NCBI GenBank assembly: GCA_910578865.1
Contig: CAJTRM010000001.1
Coordinates: 310,248 to 374,247 of the forward strand
Origin: an uncultured Dorea sp.
GTDB lineage: Bacteria > Bacillota_A > Clostridia > Lachnospirales > Lachnospiraceae
DNA: 64,000 nucleotides
Direction: 5' to 3'
The notes under the pieces were generated by a model that saw only the letters and a program-made list of their open reading frames with translations, made no database searches and had not been told where the DNA came from. Each line of letters begins with the position of its first letter. The stretch's first letter is position 1. Below, piece after piece: positions 24,631-33,432 of this stretch. The translations under genes and the position numbers were made by a program.

Positions 24631-25839
24631 TCAGCGCTCCAGCGTCGGCAAACGATAAAGACAAAGCACTCCTATGCCGCAGGCAGCACCGGCGATCACA
24701 AAGGACAGCCTCTGCCCTGCGGCCTCCAGAAGATATGGGCACAATACAGATACCAAACCGTATCCAAGCATAACTGCGCCAAGATTCATCCCCTGATACT
24801 TCATCCCATAATAATCCGATACCAGCACCGGAAACACGCTGACAACCCCGCCGTACACCAGGCAGACTACCGAGATGAGGAGCACAAACAGTCTGCCCCT
24901 CGCAGCCGTAAGTCCAAGGACGGACACCATAGAGGCCCCATACATTGCCTGCAGCACGATCCGGCAGCCGGTCTTATCCGACAGCCAGGGCATGGCAAAC
25001 CGCCCGATAATATTTGCAAAGGAGGCGGCCACCACTCCTGCGAGAGCCTGTCCGCCGGTAAGCCCCCGCTCCATCCCAAGAGATTTCATCAGCGGATTTA
25101 CAAGAACATAGGCCGGTACCGCAAGTGCCATGGTGATACATATGAAATAAAAACTCTTCGTCCTCATCATCTCTTTTGTAGTATACTGCCTGCCCTCTGC
25201 TGTGGCATTCTTCTCCTGAGATAATGCCTTCTCCGGAAGCTTTTCCTCCATATGACTCTTTTCAGGAGCTTCCTCAATAAAAAGCGCCCCCAGGCAAAGC
25301 ACCGCATAGATTCCTGTCACGGTCAGCATAGCCGTCCGGTATCCTCTTGCCGCCAGTATATAATCACACAACGGATTCATAATCACACCCGATATCCCCA
25401 CAACACCGATCGTAATTCCCGTGACCAGTCCTTTTTTATCCGGGAACCACGCCTGAGGCACCGCAACCAGGAGGCTGAATGCGCACCCGGAGCCCAGTCC
25501 CCCGATCACTCCGTACCCTGCCGAGATCAGCCAGGGCATCTCATACGGCGCCGCGGCCGCCAGAAGAAAGCCTGCGCACATTACATAGCTTCCTAAAAGG
25601 ATCGTTTTCTTCGCTCCCAGCCTGTGCTGCAGATATCCCCCGATCATATTGCCTGCTGCAAAGACCCCTATGATCAGCGTAAACGGCTGACTCGATGCCG
25701 CCACAGACACCCCGAACTCTTCCCTCACATAAGGCTGGAACACCGTCCAGATATAAGGATTCCCGTGCACAAAATTTACGCACGCCGCAATCCCCAGAAT
25801 TACATATCTGTTCCTGTTCTTTCTCCATTGCCTTCCCAT
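24631..25839 (-). CDS. MFS transporter, OFA (oxalate/formate antiporter-like) family
   Basis: A 402-residue protein with twelve predicted membrane helices and no signal peptide. The OFA branch is suggested by NPYIWTVFQPYVREEFGVS near the N-terminus, GGLGSGCAFSLLVAVPQAWFPDKKGLVTG between helices 4 and 5, and the loop YGMKYQGMNLGAVMLGYGL. Family members exchange oxalate/formate or carry other small monocarboxylates; the substrate here cannot be told. GGAGG precedes the ATG by 7 bases. It follows murA on the same strand with a large hairpin between. Confidence 0.85.
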   Translation of the reverse strand: MGRQWRKNRNRYVILGIAACVNFVHGNPYIWTVFQPYVREEFGVSVAASSQPFTLIIGVFAAGNMIGGYLQHRLGAKKTILLGSYVMCAGFLLAAAAPYEMPWLISAGYGVIGGLGSGCAFSLLVAVPQAWFPDKKGLVTGITIGVVGISGVIMNPLCDYILAARGYRTAMLTVTGIYAVLCLGALFIEEAPEKSHMEEKLPEKALSQEKNATAEGRQYTTKEMMRTKSFYFICITMALAVPAYVLVNPLMKSLGMERGLTGGQALAGVVAASFANIIGRFAMPWLSDKTGCRIVLQAMYGASMVSVLGLTAARGRLFVLLISVVCLVYGGVVSVFPVLVSDYYGMKYQGMNLGAVMLGYGLVSVLCPYLLEAAGQRLSFVIAGAACGIGVLCLYRLPTLER

Positions 25840-25882
25840 ATCTTTTCCTCCAAGATCCTACGTCATCACCCGCGCCGAATCT

Positions 25883-25932
25883 ATCAGAGCCCGGGATGCA
25901 AATGGTCATCCATCTGCATCCCGGGCTCTGAT
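25883..25932. repeat. 18-bp perfect inverted repeat between murA and the MFS gene
   Basis: The arms, 25883-25900 and 25915-25932, match perfectly for 18 bases around GAGCCCGGGATGCA. The 14-base loop has an inner ATGG/CCAT pairing. No U-tract follows on either strand, which is unusual for an intrinsic terminator; it may be a terminator of another kind, an RNA processing or stability element, or a mobile-element scar. Confidence 0.6.
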
Positions 25933-25943
25933 AAACTCATGTA

Positions 25944-27236
25944 TTACCCTACCTTCAGCCGAAACTTCTGAATCTCTTTTTCTGTCTCTACCTTCTCAAT
26001 CATTGCCCCGATGCTGCGGAGCTTCTCCTCAAACCGCTCGTATCCTCTCTGAATATATACAATATCATCCACAATCGTGATTCCGTCTGTTGCAAGACCT
26101 GCGATACAGAGGGCTGCTCCGGCACGGAGGTCAGGGGCGCTGACTCTTGCACCTGAAAATCTGCGGATACCTTCAATCGTTGCAGAATTCCCCTCTATCT
26201 TCACATTAGCACCCATCCTTGCAAGCTCATCCAGATACTTGAATCTATTCTCAAAAATACTCTCTGTAATCGTACTTGTCCCTTTGCTCAGAGCCAGGGT
26301 TACACCTATCTGAGGCTGCATATCTGTAGGGAACCCGGGATACGGCAACGTCTTTACATGTGTGCTCCTGAGATCTCCCTTGGATACGACACGCACAGCA
26401 TCGTCAAACTCCTCTACCTCACATCCGATTTCTACCAGCTTCGCGATCGTAGCCTCCAGATGCTTCGGGATCACATTCAATACAGTTACGTCCCCTCTGG
26501 TAGCAGCGGCAGCAAACATAAATGTTCCTGCCTCAATCTGATCCGGTATAACAGAATATTCTGTACCGTGGAGCTTCTGCACGCCCCGGATTTTGATTAC
26601 ATCTGTACCTGCGCCCCGGATATTGGCTCCCATGCTGTTTAAAAAGTTAGCTACATCTACCACATGCGGTTCCTTGGCAACATTTTCCATAATTGTCAGG
26701 CCTTCTGCCATGGCTGCCGCCATCATAACATTAATGGTCGCGCCTACACTGACAACATCAAAATAAATATGTTTACCCTTCAGATGCTCTGTCTCCGCGA
26801 TAATCTTTCCATATTCAATGTCAACATCTGCCCCCAGCGCCCTGAATCCTTTCAGATGCTGGTCGATGGGCCGGCTTCCGATGTTGCAGCCGCCCGGCAA
26901 AGCCACCTCTGCATGCCTGTATTTCCCGAGCAGGGCTCCGAGCAGATAATAGGACGCCCTGATCTTTTTAATATAATCATACTCAATGCTGTAATCTGCG
27001 ACCTCTCTGCCTCTGATCTTTACTGTATGGGGGTCGATCCTTGTTACACTTGCTCCAATACCTTCAATGGCATTCAATAAAACATTAATATCATTTACGT
27101 CCGGCAAATTATCGATTTTTACCGTCTCATCTGTCATAATTGCAGCTGCCAGGATTGCCAGAGCCGCATTCTTTGCTCCCCCGATTTCAACTTCTCCAAC
27201 CAGCGGATGGCCTCCCTTGATAATATACTGTTCCAT
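25944..27236 (-). CDS. murA: UDP-N-acetylglucosamine 1-carboxyvinyltransferase
   Basis: A 430-residue EPSP-synthase-fold enzyme that transfers enolpyruvate from PEP to UDP-GlcNAc, the first committed step of peptidoglycan synthesis. The N-terminal YIIKGGHPLVGEVEIGGAKNAAL has the catalytic Lys/Asn region. The loop has LPGGCNIGSRPIDQHLKGF, with the Cys that fosfomycin alkylates. RAGAALCIAGLATDG is the usual C-terminal motif. I start at the ATG at 27236, behind GAGGTG, not at a GTG two codons upstream. A good promoter precedes it. Clostridia often have two MurA copies; which this is cannot be said. Confidence 0.95.
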   Translation of the reverse strand: MEQYIIKGGHPLVGEVEIGGAKNAALAILAAAIMTDETVKIDNLPDVNDINVLLNAIEGIGASVTRIDPHTVKIRGREVADYSIEYDYIKKIRASYYLLGALLGKYRHAEVALPGGCNIGSRPIDQHLKGFRALGADVDIEYGKIIAETEHLKGKHIYFDVVSVGATINVMMAAAMAEGLTIMENVAKEPHVVDVANFLNSMGANIRGAGTDVIKIRGVQKLHGTEYSVIPDQIEAGTFMFAAAATRGDVTVLNVIPKHLEATIAKLVEIGCEVEEFDDAVRVVSKGDLRSTHVKTLPYPGFPTDMQPQIGVTLALSKGTSTITESIFENRFKYLDELARMGANVKIEGNSATIEGIRRFSGARVSAPDLRAGAALCIAGLATDGITIVDDIVYIQRGYERFEEKLRSIGAMIEKVETEKEIQKFRLKVG

Positions 27237-27303
27237 TACCACACCTCATAATTTATTTATATCTTCATTCAACAAAATACCTTTTCAAACTATACCCTTC
27301 GCT

Positions 27304-27331
27304 ATTATACCACATAATTTTCATTTGTAAA
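27304..27331 (-). promoter_or_regulatory. sigma-A promoter for murA
   Basis: On the minus strand TTTACA (27326-27331), a 16-base spacer and TATAAT (27304-27309) lie 70 bases upstream of the murA start, in the 160-base gap after aroK. Confidence 0.65.
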
Positions 27332-27396
27332 ATATTTTTTACAATTATGTAACTAATCCGTAATATTTTGTTCGTTTCCCCACGGTTTTTTTACAT

Positions 27397-27891
27397 TTAT
27401 TTTAATGCTTCCAACACATGCCCGACAGTCTCCCCTAACTCATATCCGTCTTCACATACTGTGATATCCGCATATTTCTCAAAAAGCGGCACCCTCTCAT
27501 TGTAAAGGGCCTGAAGCGTCTGTCCTTCTCTTAAGACAACTCCCCGGTTCCTGGCGTTTTTTAATCTGCTGTTTATTGTCTCAAAAGATGCCTTTAAATA
27601 TACGACCTTCCCGATTTCTTTATAATGCCTCATTGCATTCTCGCAATAGATAACACTTCCACCGGGGGCAATAACCGCCTTTTCTGCTTCTACACCGGCA
27701 TTTACCTGATCCTCAATCTCTAAAAACTGTTCGATGCCCTGCCGGCTGATAATTTCTCTCAACAGCATCCCATACTGTTCCTGAATCAGCAGATCCGTAT
27801 CAATAAACCGGTATCCCATATGCTTCGCTGTCACGACTCCGACTGTACTCTTCCCCGCTGCAGGCATTCCGATCAATATAATGTTATTCAT
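27397..27891 (-). CDS. aroK: shikimate kinase
   Basis: A 164-residue P-loop kinase that phosphorylates shikimate for aromatic amino acid synthesis. The Walker A is GMPAAGKST (residues 8-16). The shikimate-binding Asp lies in FIDTDLLIQ, and the GGS (here APGGSVIY) and the lid segment LREGQTLQALYNERVPLFEKYAD are present. The Lid Arg usual before the LxxR loop is not clearly in place (RNRGVVLREGQ), so it could be a diverged member. No other aro genes are adjacent. The ribosome-binding site is AGAGGAAA. Confidence 0.85.
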   Translation of the reverse strand: MNNIILIGMPAAGKSTVGVVTAKHMGYRFIDTDLLIQEQYGMLLREIISRQGIEQFLEIEDQVNAGVEAEKAVIAPGGSVIYCENAMRHYKEIGKVVYLKASFETINSRLKNARNRGVVLREGQTLQALYNERVPLFEKYADITVCEDGYELGETVGHVLEALK

Positions 27892-28048
27892 ATCGCAGTT
27901 TCCTCTGTCAATAATAGCGCCAATATAACAATAGCAACGCTATTCTAACATATCTTTTGTCATCCGTCTACTTTTGCTCTATAGATTTTCCCGTAATAAT
28001 AAAATCTATACTCAAAAAATTCTTTTGTTTTCTGTTAAAATATAAATC

Positions 28049-28087
28049 AGAGGACTGTTGCAACAAAATTCTTCCGCACAGTCCTCT
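28049..28087. terminator. inverted repeat after the hypothetical gene at 28098
   Basis: AGAGGACTGT (28049-28058) and ACAGTCCTCT (28078-28087) form a perfect 10-bp stem with a 19-base loop. It directly follows the end of the gene at 28098. The better T-run is on the plus strand; on the minus strand GATTTATATTTT follows. It probably ends the transcript from both sides. Confidence 0.55.
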
Positions 28088-28097
28088 TTTTCCGACA

Positions 28098-28454
28098 TTA
28101 GTAAAATCTTCTCTTCCTGCCTCTGTATTCTCTCCTTCTGTGGCAGAGTTCCTGGCAGACCATCACCTGGATAAGATCTTTCAGCCACTGGCCCGGCTGC
28201 TCCTCCGTATCCTTCGCCCTGTCGTAGATCCTTCTGCACATCATACGGAGCTGCAGCTGATCCGGATATTCATCATAGATCATACTTGCGTCGTATTCCA
28301 GACGGTCACATTCCTCTTCCACATACGGCAGGATCCTTCTGGCCGTATCCGGATATATACTCTTCATATAGTCGTAATCCCGCCGGTCTAATCTCTCATC
28401 GTCAAAAATTACCGGCATCTGATATGTCATATAAAAGGGATATTTTTTGCTCAT
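28098..28454 (-). CDS. hypothetical protein (Lachnospiraceae-type, unknown)
   Basis: A 118-residue protein starting at the ATG at 28452-28454, with AAGGAG 9 bases upstream. It is soluble and mostly helical, with a strongly basic C-terminus (CHRRREYRGRKRRFY). The middle is acidic, with YVEEECDRLEYDASMIYDEYPD. No known motif is seen. It follows the DUF342 gene by 73 bases and may share its transcript. The tail could bind RNA or DNA, but this is only suggested by charge. Confidence 0.6.
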   Translation of the reverse strand: MSKKYPFYMTYQMPVIFDDERLDRRDYDYMKSIYPDTARRILPYVEEECDRLEYDASMIYDEYPDQLQLRMMCRRIYDRAKDTEEQPGQWLKDLIQVMVCQELCHRRREYRGRKRRFY

Positions 28455-28527
28455 AGGTATCTGCTCCTTGAGATAAGTATCTATCTTAATATATGACAAA
28501 AAATGTAAAAGGTTCTCACCGATTTTA

Positions 28528-30321
28528 TCAGTGCAGCACAATTTCGTTTTCTTCTACATGTATGTTGGCATTCCCGACCTCATCCTGAACAATATACGTA
28601 TAATCCCGAATACGGATCTGTGTAGGCGGATATACAGTGTCTGCAATAATCCTTCCTTTGGCTCCGCTTCCGCCTCCCTGAAGAACCTCTTCCAATTCCT
28701 TCTGTGCTCTTTCATGCTGATCGACAAGGATCGTTCTGTGCAGCAATAATTCTTCCATTTTCTGGCGCTTTTGTGCATTATTGCCTGCCGCTCCCGCCAG
28801 ATATTTGATCGTACGATCCATTTCCTCCAGTTCTTTGCCTGACTTTTCAATGGATTCCTGAAGGTCCTCTTTCTTCTTGCGGATATTGGGCGTCTCTCCT
28901 ACAACAAGCTCTGTCGGACGTTCTGCCCGGCACCCGATCGTATTCGCTTCAATCTTCTTTCCTGCCACATGTTTGCCGCCGATAATAGTTCCCCGGCCGC
29001 TCTTTACTATGATCTTTTCATCACAATAAATATTAGATCCAATAATATTATTCGCATGGACTTCTTTTCCGGCATATACCGTACAGCTTTCCATATAAGC
29101 CGCCTTTACAGTACCCCCGGCCTTAATTACGGCCCTTTCATCGCCTGCAATTCCATTCTGTATGATCACGTCTCCGTCCGCCTCAATCGTAGCCGCCTCT
29201 ACAAGGCCGTCAACAATGACCGAACCTGCCGAACGGACTGTAAATCCTTCTCTTACATCCCCGGTAATTCTCACATCCCCATAAAAATCAATGTTGCCCA
29301 CGTCATAATTGACATCACCGGAAACATCCAGCTGCGGATCTACATTAAACCTTCCGGCCTGGAATTTGAGCTGTCCGTCCATCTTTGCAACAAGCTGTGT
29401 CTTCTCTTCATTCAGCTCAGTATTGCGTCCCACCAGAACCTTTGCTTCTTTTCCTGCCTTTGCTTTAAGAACATCTCCCTGTATATTTACTCCGTCAGCG
29501 CCTGGTGTCGGAGCGATGATCTGACACAGCACCTCTCCCTCTCGCACACCCTGAATAGAGTTCTGAGTTTTGTAGTCCAGCTTGCCCCGGTCATCCATGG
29601 CAAAACTCTTCTCCCTCTCTTTGGCAAAATTCTCTATCACGTACCCGTCTTTTCCCGGAACCGCGGGAGTACCGAGTGCAATCAAAACCAACCTGAAATA
29701 CGGCCGTTCTTCTACAATCCTGTCCAGCGCTTCCCTGTCAATCCCTTCACGGACAGAACTCTCCTCCAACGCCTTTTCCAGCTGACTCTTTGAAAGTACC
29801 TTCCCTTCTCCATAAGGTGGAAGAATAAATGCCCACGCTGCCATGCGGTTTTTTGATACATAAATAATAGCCTCCGCATCTACGTCCAATCTCTCTTCCT
29901 CTTCTTCCTCTGCGTCATCACTCTTTTTCTTCTTTTTGGAAGACAGCGGATGCTGCTTAACCTTTGTCTGCAGACTGTTAAGAACCCTCTGCCTCTCCGC
30001 TTCAAGCTCCTGATCGGTCAACGGCATTCCTTCTTCGGACACCTCCAGATACACCTCCAGCGATTCCGAATACCAGTCTCCGGTCGTCTCTTCTGTTTCT
30101 TCTTCATTCTCCATGGCTTCCTTCCACACATTCCAGAGAGAATAGATCAGGCTGCCTCCCGTAATCTCTATAGATTTCCGGACAGCCTCGACAATCTCTT
30201 CCTGGGAAACCTGCTCCGCTTCGGATGACTGTTTCGGTTCATCCTCTTCTGCTGTCACTGGAGCGCTTTTTCTGAATAGGCTAAATAAGCGGAAGGGGTT
30301 GTTTTTTTCTTTTTTACTCAT
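28528..30321 (-). CDS. DUF342 (FapA) domain protein
   Basis: A 597-residue cytosolic protein of the DUF342 family. After a charged N-terminal 140 residues, the region from about 200 contains typical phrases: PGKDGYVIENF, CQIIAPTPGADGVNIQGDVL, and the right-handed beta-helix repeats DVNYDVGNIDFYGDVRITGDV, SVIVDGLVEAATIEADGDVII and NIIGSNIYCDEKIIV. A coiled coil (about 475-565) and a short tail end the protein. In flagellated bacteria FapA affects polar flagellar assembly; no flagellar genes are here, so the role is unknown. An IS element sits about 145 bases upstream of its start. Confidence 0.85.
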   Translation of the reverse strand: MSKKEKNNPFRLFSLFRKSAPVTAEEDEPKQSSEAEQVSQEEIVEAVRKSIEITGGSLIYSLWNVWKEAMENEEETEETTGDWYSESLEVYLEVSEEGMPLTDQELEAERQRVLNSLQTKVKQHPLSSKKKKKSDDAEEEEEERLDVDAEAIIYVSKNRMAAWAFILPPYGEGKVLSKSQLEKALEESSVREGIDREALDRIVEERPYFRLVLIALGTPAVPGKDGYVIENFAKEREKSFAMDDRGKLDYKTQNSIQGVREGEVLCQIIAPTPGADGVNIQGDVLKAKAGKEAKVLVGRNTELNEEKTQLVAKMDGQLKFQAGRFNVDPQLDVSGDVNYDVGNIDFYGDVRITGDVREGFTVRSAGSVIVDGLVEAATIEADGDVIIQNGIAGDERAVIKAGGTVKAAYMESCTVYAGKEVHANNIIGSNIYCDEKIIVKSGRGTIIGGKHVAGKKIEANTIGCRAERPTELVVGETPNIRKKKEDLQESIEKSGKELEEMDRTIKYLAGAAGNNAQKRQKMEELLLHRTILVDQHERAQKELEEVLQGGGSGAKGRIIADTVYPPTQIRIRDYTYIVQDEVGNANIHVEENEIVLH

Positions 30322-30557
30322 ATTCTGTCATCCTCCATTGCTTCCTTTTATTTTCAGCATTTATTACCTTCATCATATCATAACCGGGTCACTTCCACAA
30401 GTTTTCTGAATTCTTTTTTATCCTCTTTTTTAGCAAAAGATTGTAGCTGGTGAAATATGGTTACATACTAGTGTAATGACCAATTTATATTTAGTTAAAT
30501 AATTCTTCCATATATTTCCACTCTATGTTACACTAAAAAGAAACGGCGGTGGCAAAT

Positions 30558-31067
30558 ATGGCAAGACCTAAAACCTACATTATTAAACTCAGTGATGATG
30601 AAAGAGCTACACTTCAAAAGACGATCCATAACAAAAAGACTTGTAAAACTATTATAAAGCGGTGCCAGATACTGCTTGAGCTGGACGAAGAACAGGGAAC
30701 AGGACTTACCCATGCCCAGATTGCACACAGCTATGCAGTCTGCCCTGCCACCATAACAAATGTCGTCCAGTCTTATGTCAAGAATGGCATAACGGATATT
30801 GTCCGCTACAATATCAGCCCCAATTCCGGCGCTGCGCTTCGTAAAATGGATGGACGAACCGAAGCACGCATTATCCAGATGGCCTGTGGCCCTGTCCCAG
30901 AGGGACATTCACGTTGGACACTCCGGCTCCTGGAGGAAAAAGCCCGTGCTGAGCTTGATATTCCAGTTGGAAGGGAAACCATACGGGAAACATTTAAAAA
31001 AATGAACTTCGACCTCACAAAAGCGCCTACTGGTGCATCCCTCCCAAAGAAAACGCAGAATTTGTAG
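30558..31067 (+). CDS. IS630 transposase, N-terminal part (helix-turn-helix)
   Basis: The first frame of the transposase, about 169 residues from the ATG at 30558 (a GTG is 9 bases upstream). It contains two helix-turn-helix units, one at LTHAQIAHSYAVCPATITNVVQSY, and SRWTLRLLEEKARAELDIPVGRETIRETFKK. It binds the IS ends. The frame runs into a stop after a switch point at 31019-31023, where the sequence ACA AAA G allows a -1 slip on AAA. The slip leads into the catalytic frame, whose first codons (AYWCIPPKENAEFVAC) match IS630 transposases. Confidence 0.85.
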   Translation: MARPKTYIIKLSDDERATLQKTIHNKKTCKTIIKRCQILLELDEEQGTGLTHAQIAHSYAVCPATITNVVQSYVKNGITDIVRYNISPNSGAALRKMDGRTEARIIQMACGPVPEGHSRWTLRLLEEKARAELDIPVGRETIRETFKKMNFDLTKAPTGASLPKKTQNL

Positions 31068-31714
31068 CCTGCATGGAGGATATCTTGGACATTTACGAAA
31101 TGCCATATAACCCTACAGTTCCAGTGGTATGTATGGACGAAAAGCCATACCAGCTGCTTGGGGAAGCAAGAGAACCTCTGCCCATGCGCCCAGGTGACAC
31201 GCAGAAAATCGATTCCGAATATATCCGAAACGGCAGCGGCAGCATATTTGTATTTGTGGAGCCATTGGGCGGCGTTAGGCATGTAAGTGTCCGGGAACGC
31301 CGTACTGCAGTTGACTGGGCAGAGAAAATCAGATATTTAGTGGATGTCGGCTACCCTGATCGGGATAAGATCATACTTGTTATGGATAATCTGAACACCC
31401 ATGCCCTTTCATCCCTATACAAAGCATTTCCAGCTCCGGAAGCCCGTAGGATTGCTAAAAAGCTGGAAATCCATTATCCCCCCAAGCATGGGAGTTGGCT
31501 GGATATCGCTGAAATAGAGCTTCATGTAATGACACGTCAATGCCTGTCACGGAGAATTGCGGACATAGTACTGCTCCGTCAGGAACTGGCAGTATGGGAG
31601 AGAGACCGTAATGAGCATACAGCTTGTGTCCACTGGCAGTTCACTACCGATAAAGCCAGGACTAAGCTGGTATCTCTCTATCCTAGATTTGATGTGATTG
31701 CAAAAAATAATTAA
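31022..31714 (+). CDS. IS630 transposase, DDE catalytic part, probably made by -1 frameshift
   Basis: The catalytic frame runs from the slip site at 31022 to the stop at 31714; the first in-frame ATG is at 31073. The DDE triad is visible: Asp in VVCMDEKPYQLL, Asp in LVMDNLNTHA, and Glu in HGSWLDIAEIEL. Joined to the upstream frame, it gives a protein of about 388 residues. All three catalytic residues are present, so the element may be active if frameshifting works. A sequencing error or a decay mutation would also produce this layout. Confidence 0.85.
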   Translation, partial: SAYWCIPPKENAEFVACMEDILDIYEMPYNPTVPVVCMDEKPYQLLGEAREPLPMRPGDTQKIDSEYIRNGSGSIFVFVEPLGGVRHVSVRERRTAVDWAEKIRYLVDVGYPDRDKIILVMDNLNTHALSSLYKAFPAPEARRIAKKLEIHYPPKHGSWLDIAEIELHVMTRQCLSRRIADIVLLRQELAVWERDRNEHTACVHWQFTTDKARTKLVSLYPRFDVIAKNN

Positions 31715-31951
31715 GCTAAATATAATACGGTCAGCACACTAGGGTAATAAATCAGTTTATTTCAAAACAATGGGAATCTATGCCACTCAGAATAAAATTG
31801 TAAAGGAACAGTAATTGGCAATATTTGCTATCATACCTTATCAATAATTTTCACTCTTCCTTTTATTTTAATGTTTCGTTACTTCCGTCCTTAAAAGGAA
31901 AAAGGCAGAAGGTATTGATACAATATTAAATGCCAGAAGGAGATTAGACAA

Positions 31952-32655
31952 ATGTTCAAAAAAAAATCCTCAATATTTAACCCATCCTTCTTTAGTGATT
32001 TAACAAAAAAGGAATGTACATCAGCTGTTATAACATATCTGATATACAATATAGGCTTACTTTTTGTAATTCATCTCGCAATGAAAAGAGATATGTGGAT
32101 TTTGGTAACCGTATCCGGGGTTGCTTACTCTATACTGTTTTTTATCATCGTTGTCATACAAAACAAAAATAAATTGCACACACTGGGGTTGAAAAGAGTA
32201 AATATTAAAGTTACAGCTGCCGTTTTTTTACTTATTCTTCTTGCGGCTTTGTTAAAAAATATGCTCTATTCAGCGCCCATAAAATTTCTGTCGTTGATTT
32301 CTTTATTAATATATCGCTTGATCTGGCCACTTTATTTTTCACAGAGGAATTTATCTATAGAGGTTATTTATGGCCAAGACTAGTATTATTATTGGGGAAA
32401 CATAAAGGTACGATTCTCTGCGGCGTGTTGTGGGGAATCATGCATTTGATAAACCCGGCGACCTATGAGACATTAAACGCCCTTGCTGTTTTAAATGCAG
32501 TTCTGACCGGAGTGTCTGGCCAATATCTGTTTTTGTTTTTTTATTCACTATCCGAAAATATATATTTCCCCACTATCATACATACCGCGCCTCATTTTTT
32601 TAATGTAAATACAACACTCCGAGAATTGGCAAAAGCGCTTGCAAATATTTTATGA
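31952..32655 (+). pseudogene. frameshifted CPBP-family intramembrane protease
   Basis: Residues 1 to about 120 form three or four membrane segments in one frame. The frame then continues into unrelated sequence, while a second frame gives FFTEEFIYRGYLWPRL (the EExxxRG motif), GVLWGIMHLINPA and TIIHTAPHFFNV, the remaining CPBP motifs. A single-base indel near 32310-32330 explains the break. Intact CPBP proteins are membrane metalloproteases (Rce1-like), some tied to bacteriocin immunity. The gene is AT-rich and lies next to the IS element. The indel could be a sequencing error. Confidence 0.8.
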
Positions 32656-32704
32656 AAATAATGAGGCAAAAGATTATTAAACATGCGCCGCCAGGCACAC
32701 TTGC

Positions 32705-32750
32705 AAAAAGCCCGGAACACAGACAATCTCTTATCCGCATCCGGGCTTTT
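32705..32750 (-). terminator. terminator of the first V-ATPase operon
   Basis: On the minus strand AAAAGCCCGGA and TCCGGGCTTTTT pair across a loop of about 23 bases. The descending arm ends in a T run. It lies 10 bases past the stop of subunit D. Confidence 0.9.
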
Positions 32751-32760
32751 AATTTTACGC

Positions 32761-33420
32761 TCACGCTCTTTCGCTATATTTGTGCGCTTCCTCAAGCATC
32801 ATATCTTTTACCTTCATCAACCGGATCTGAGAGCTTCTCTCATTCTCATCCAGCTTCATGGTAATATACTTGATCGTTGCCTGTGCCTCTGGAATAGTTA
32901 CATGCTCCAGCGCATTTACACGGCGCCTTGTCTTCTCAATCTCGGCAGCCATGAGCTGACATGCTTTCTCCGTCTCCGCAAGCTTCAGCATATCCGGCAG
33001 AATGTCTGCCAGAGATTTTACGGCGTCGTCCAGGTCACTGGATGTAAATGCAAAACCGTAGGAATAAATATCATTGGCGTCTGCCGTCCTTGTCTTCGTC
33101 TCAAAAACAGGAATGTCAACGCTCATAACATTTTTATGCCCAACCTCAAGATTAACCTCCTGCTTTGGCGCCATCAATGCTGTATTTAACGTAGCTTCAT
33201 CCATACCGGCTTTCGCTATGACAAAATTCTTATTTGCAGAGAGTATTCCGGCCTCTACTTTCTGGCGAAGCGCCATATTCTCCTTAACCAGTTCCAGGAA
33301 CTGACGCATCAGCTCGTCACGTTTGTCTTTCAGGAGTTTGTGCCCCCTTCTGGCGGTGACAAGCTTTTTCTTCGTCTTTGTAAGTTCCATACGGGTAGGA
33401 GTGATCTGCTTAGATGCCAT
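32761..33420 (-). CDS. ntpD: V-type ATPase subunit D, operon 1
   Basis: A 219-residue central-stalk protein. It starts with PTRMELTKTKKKL, the hallmark of subunit D, and the long N- and C-terminal helices form the rotor shaft coiled coil (ETEKACQLMAAEIEKTRRRVNALEHVTIPE). It transmits rotation between the A3B3 head and the membrane ring. It is the last gene of the operon, 12 bases after subunit B. A second, quite different subunit D is found at 56763. Confidence 0.95.
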   Translation of the reverse strand: MASKQITPTRMELTKTKKKLVTARRGHKLLKDKRDELMRQFLELVKENMALRQKVEAGILSANKNFVIAKAGMDEATLNTALMAPKQEVNLEVGHKNVMSVDIPVFETKTRTADANDIYSYGFAFTSSDLDDAVKSLADILPDMLKLAETEKACQLMAAEIEKTRRRVNALEHVTIPEAQATIKYITMKLDENERSSQIRLMKVKDMMLEEAHKYSERA

Positions 33421-33432
33421 TATTCTGCCTCC

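Larger units (their letters stand above)
30468..31744 (+). mobile_element. IS630-family insertion sequence
   Basis: The element is bounded by imperfect inverted repeats: CTAGTGTAATGACC at 30468 and, read inward from 31744, CCCTAGTGTGCTGACC, continuing into a shared TTATATTTAG block about 35 bases long. Both ends are flanked by TA (30466-30467 and 31745-31746), the IS630 target. It encodes a two-frame DDE transposase. Its orientation is opposite to nearby genes. It is inserted between the DUF342 gene and a broken CPBP gene. Confidence 0.85.
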
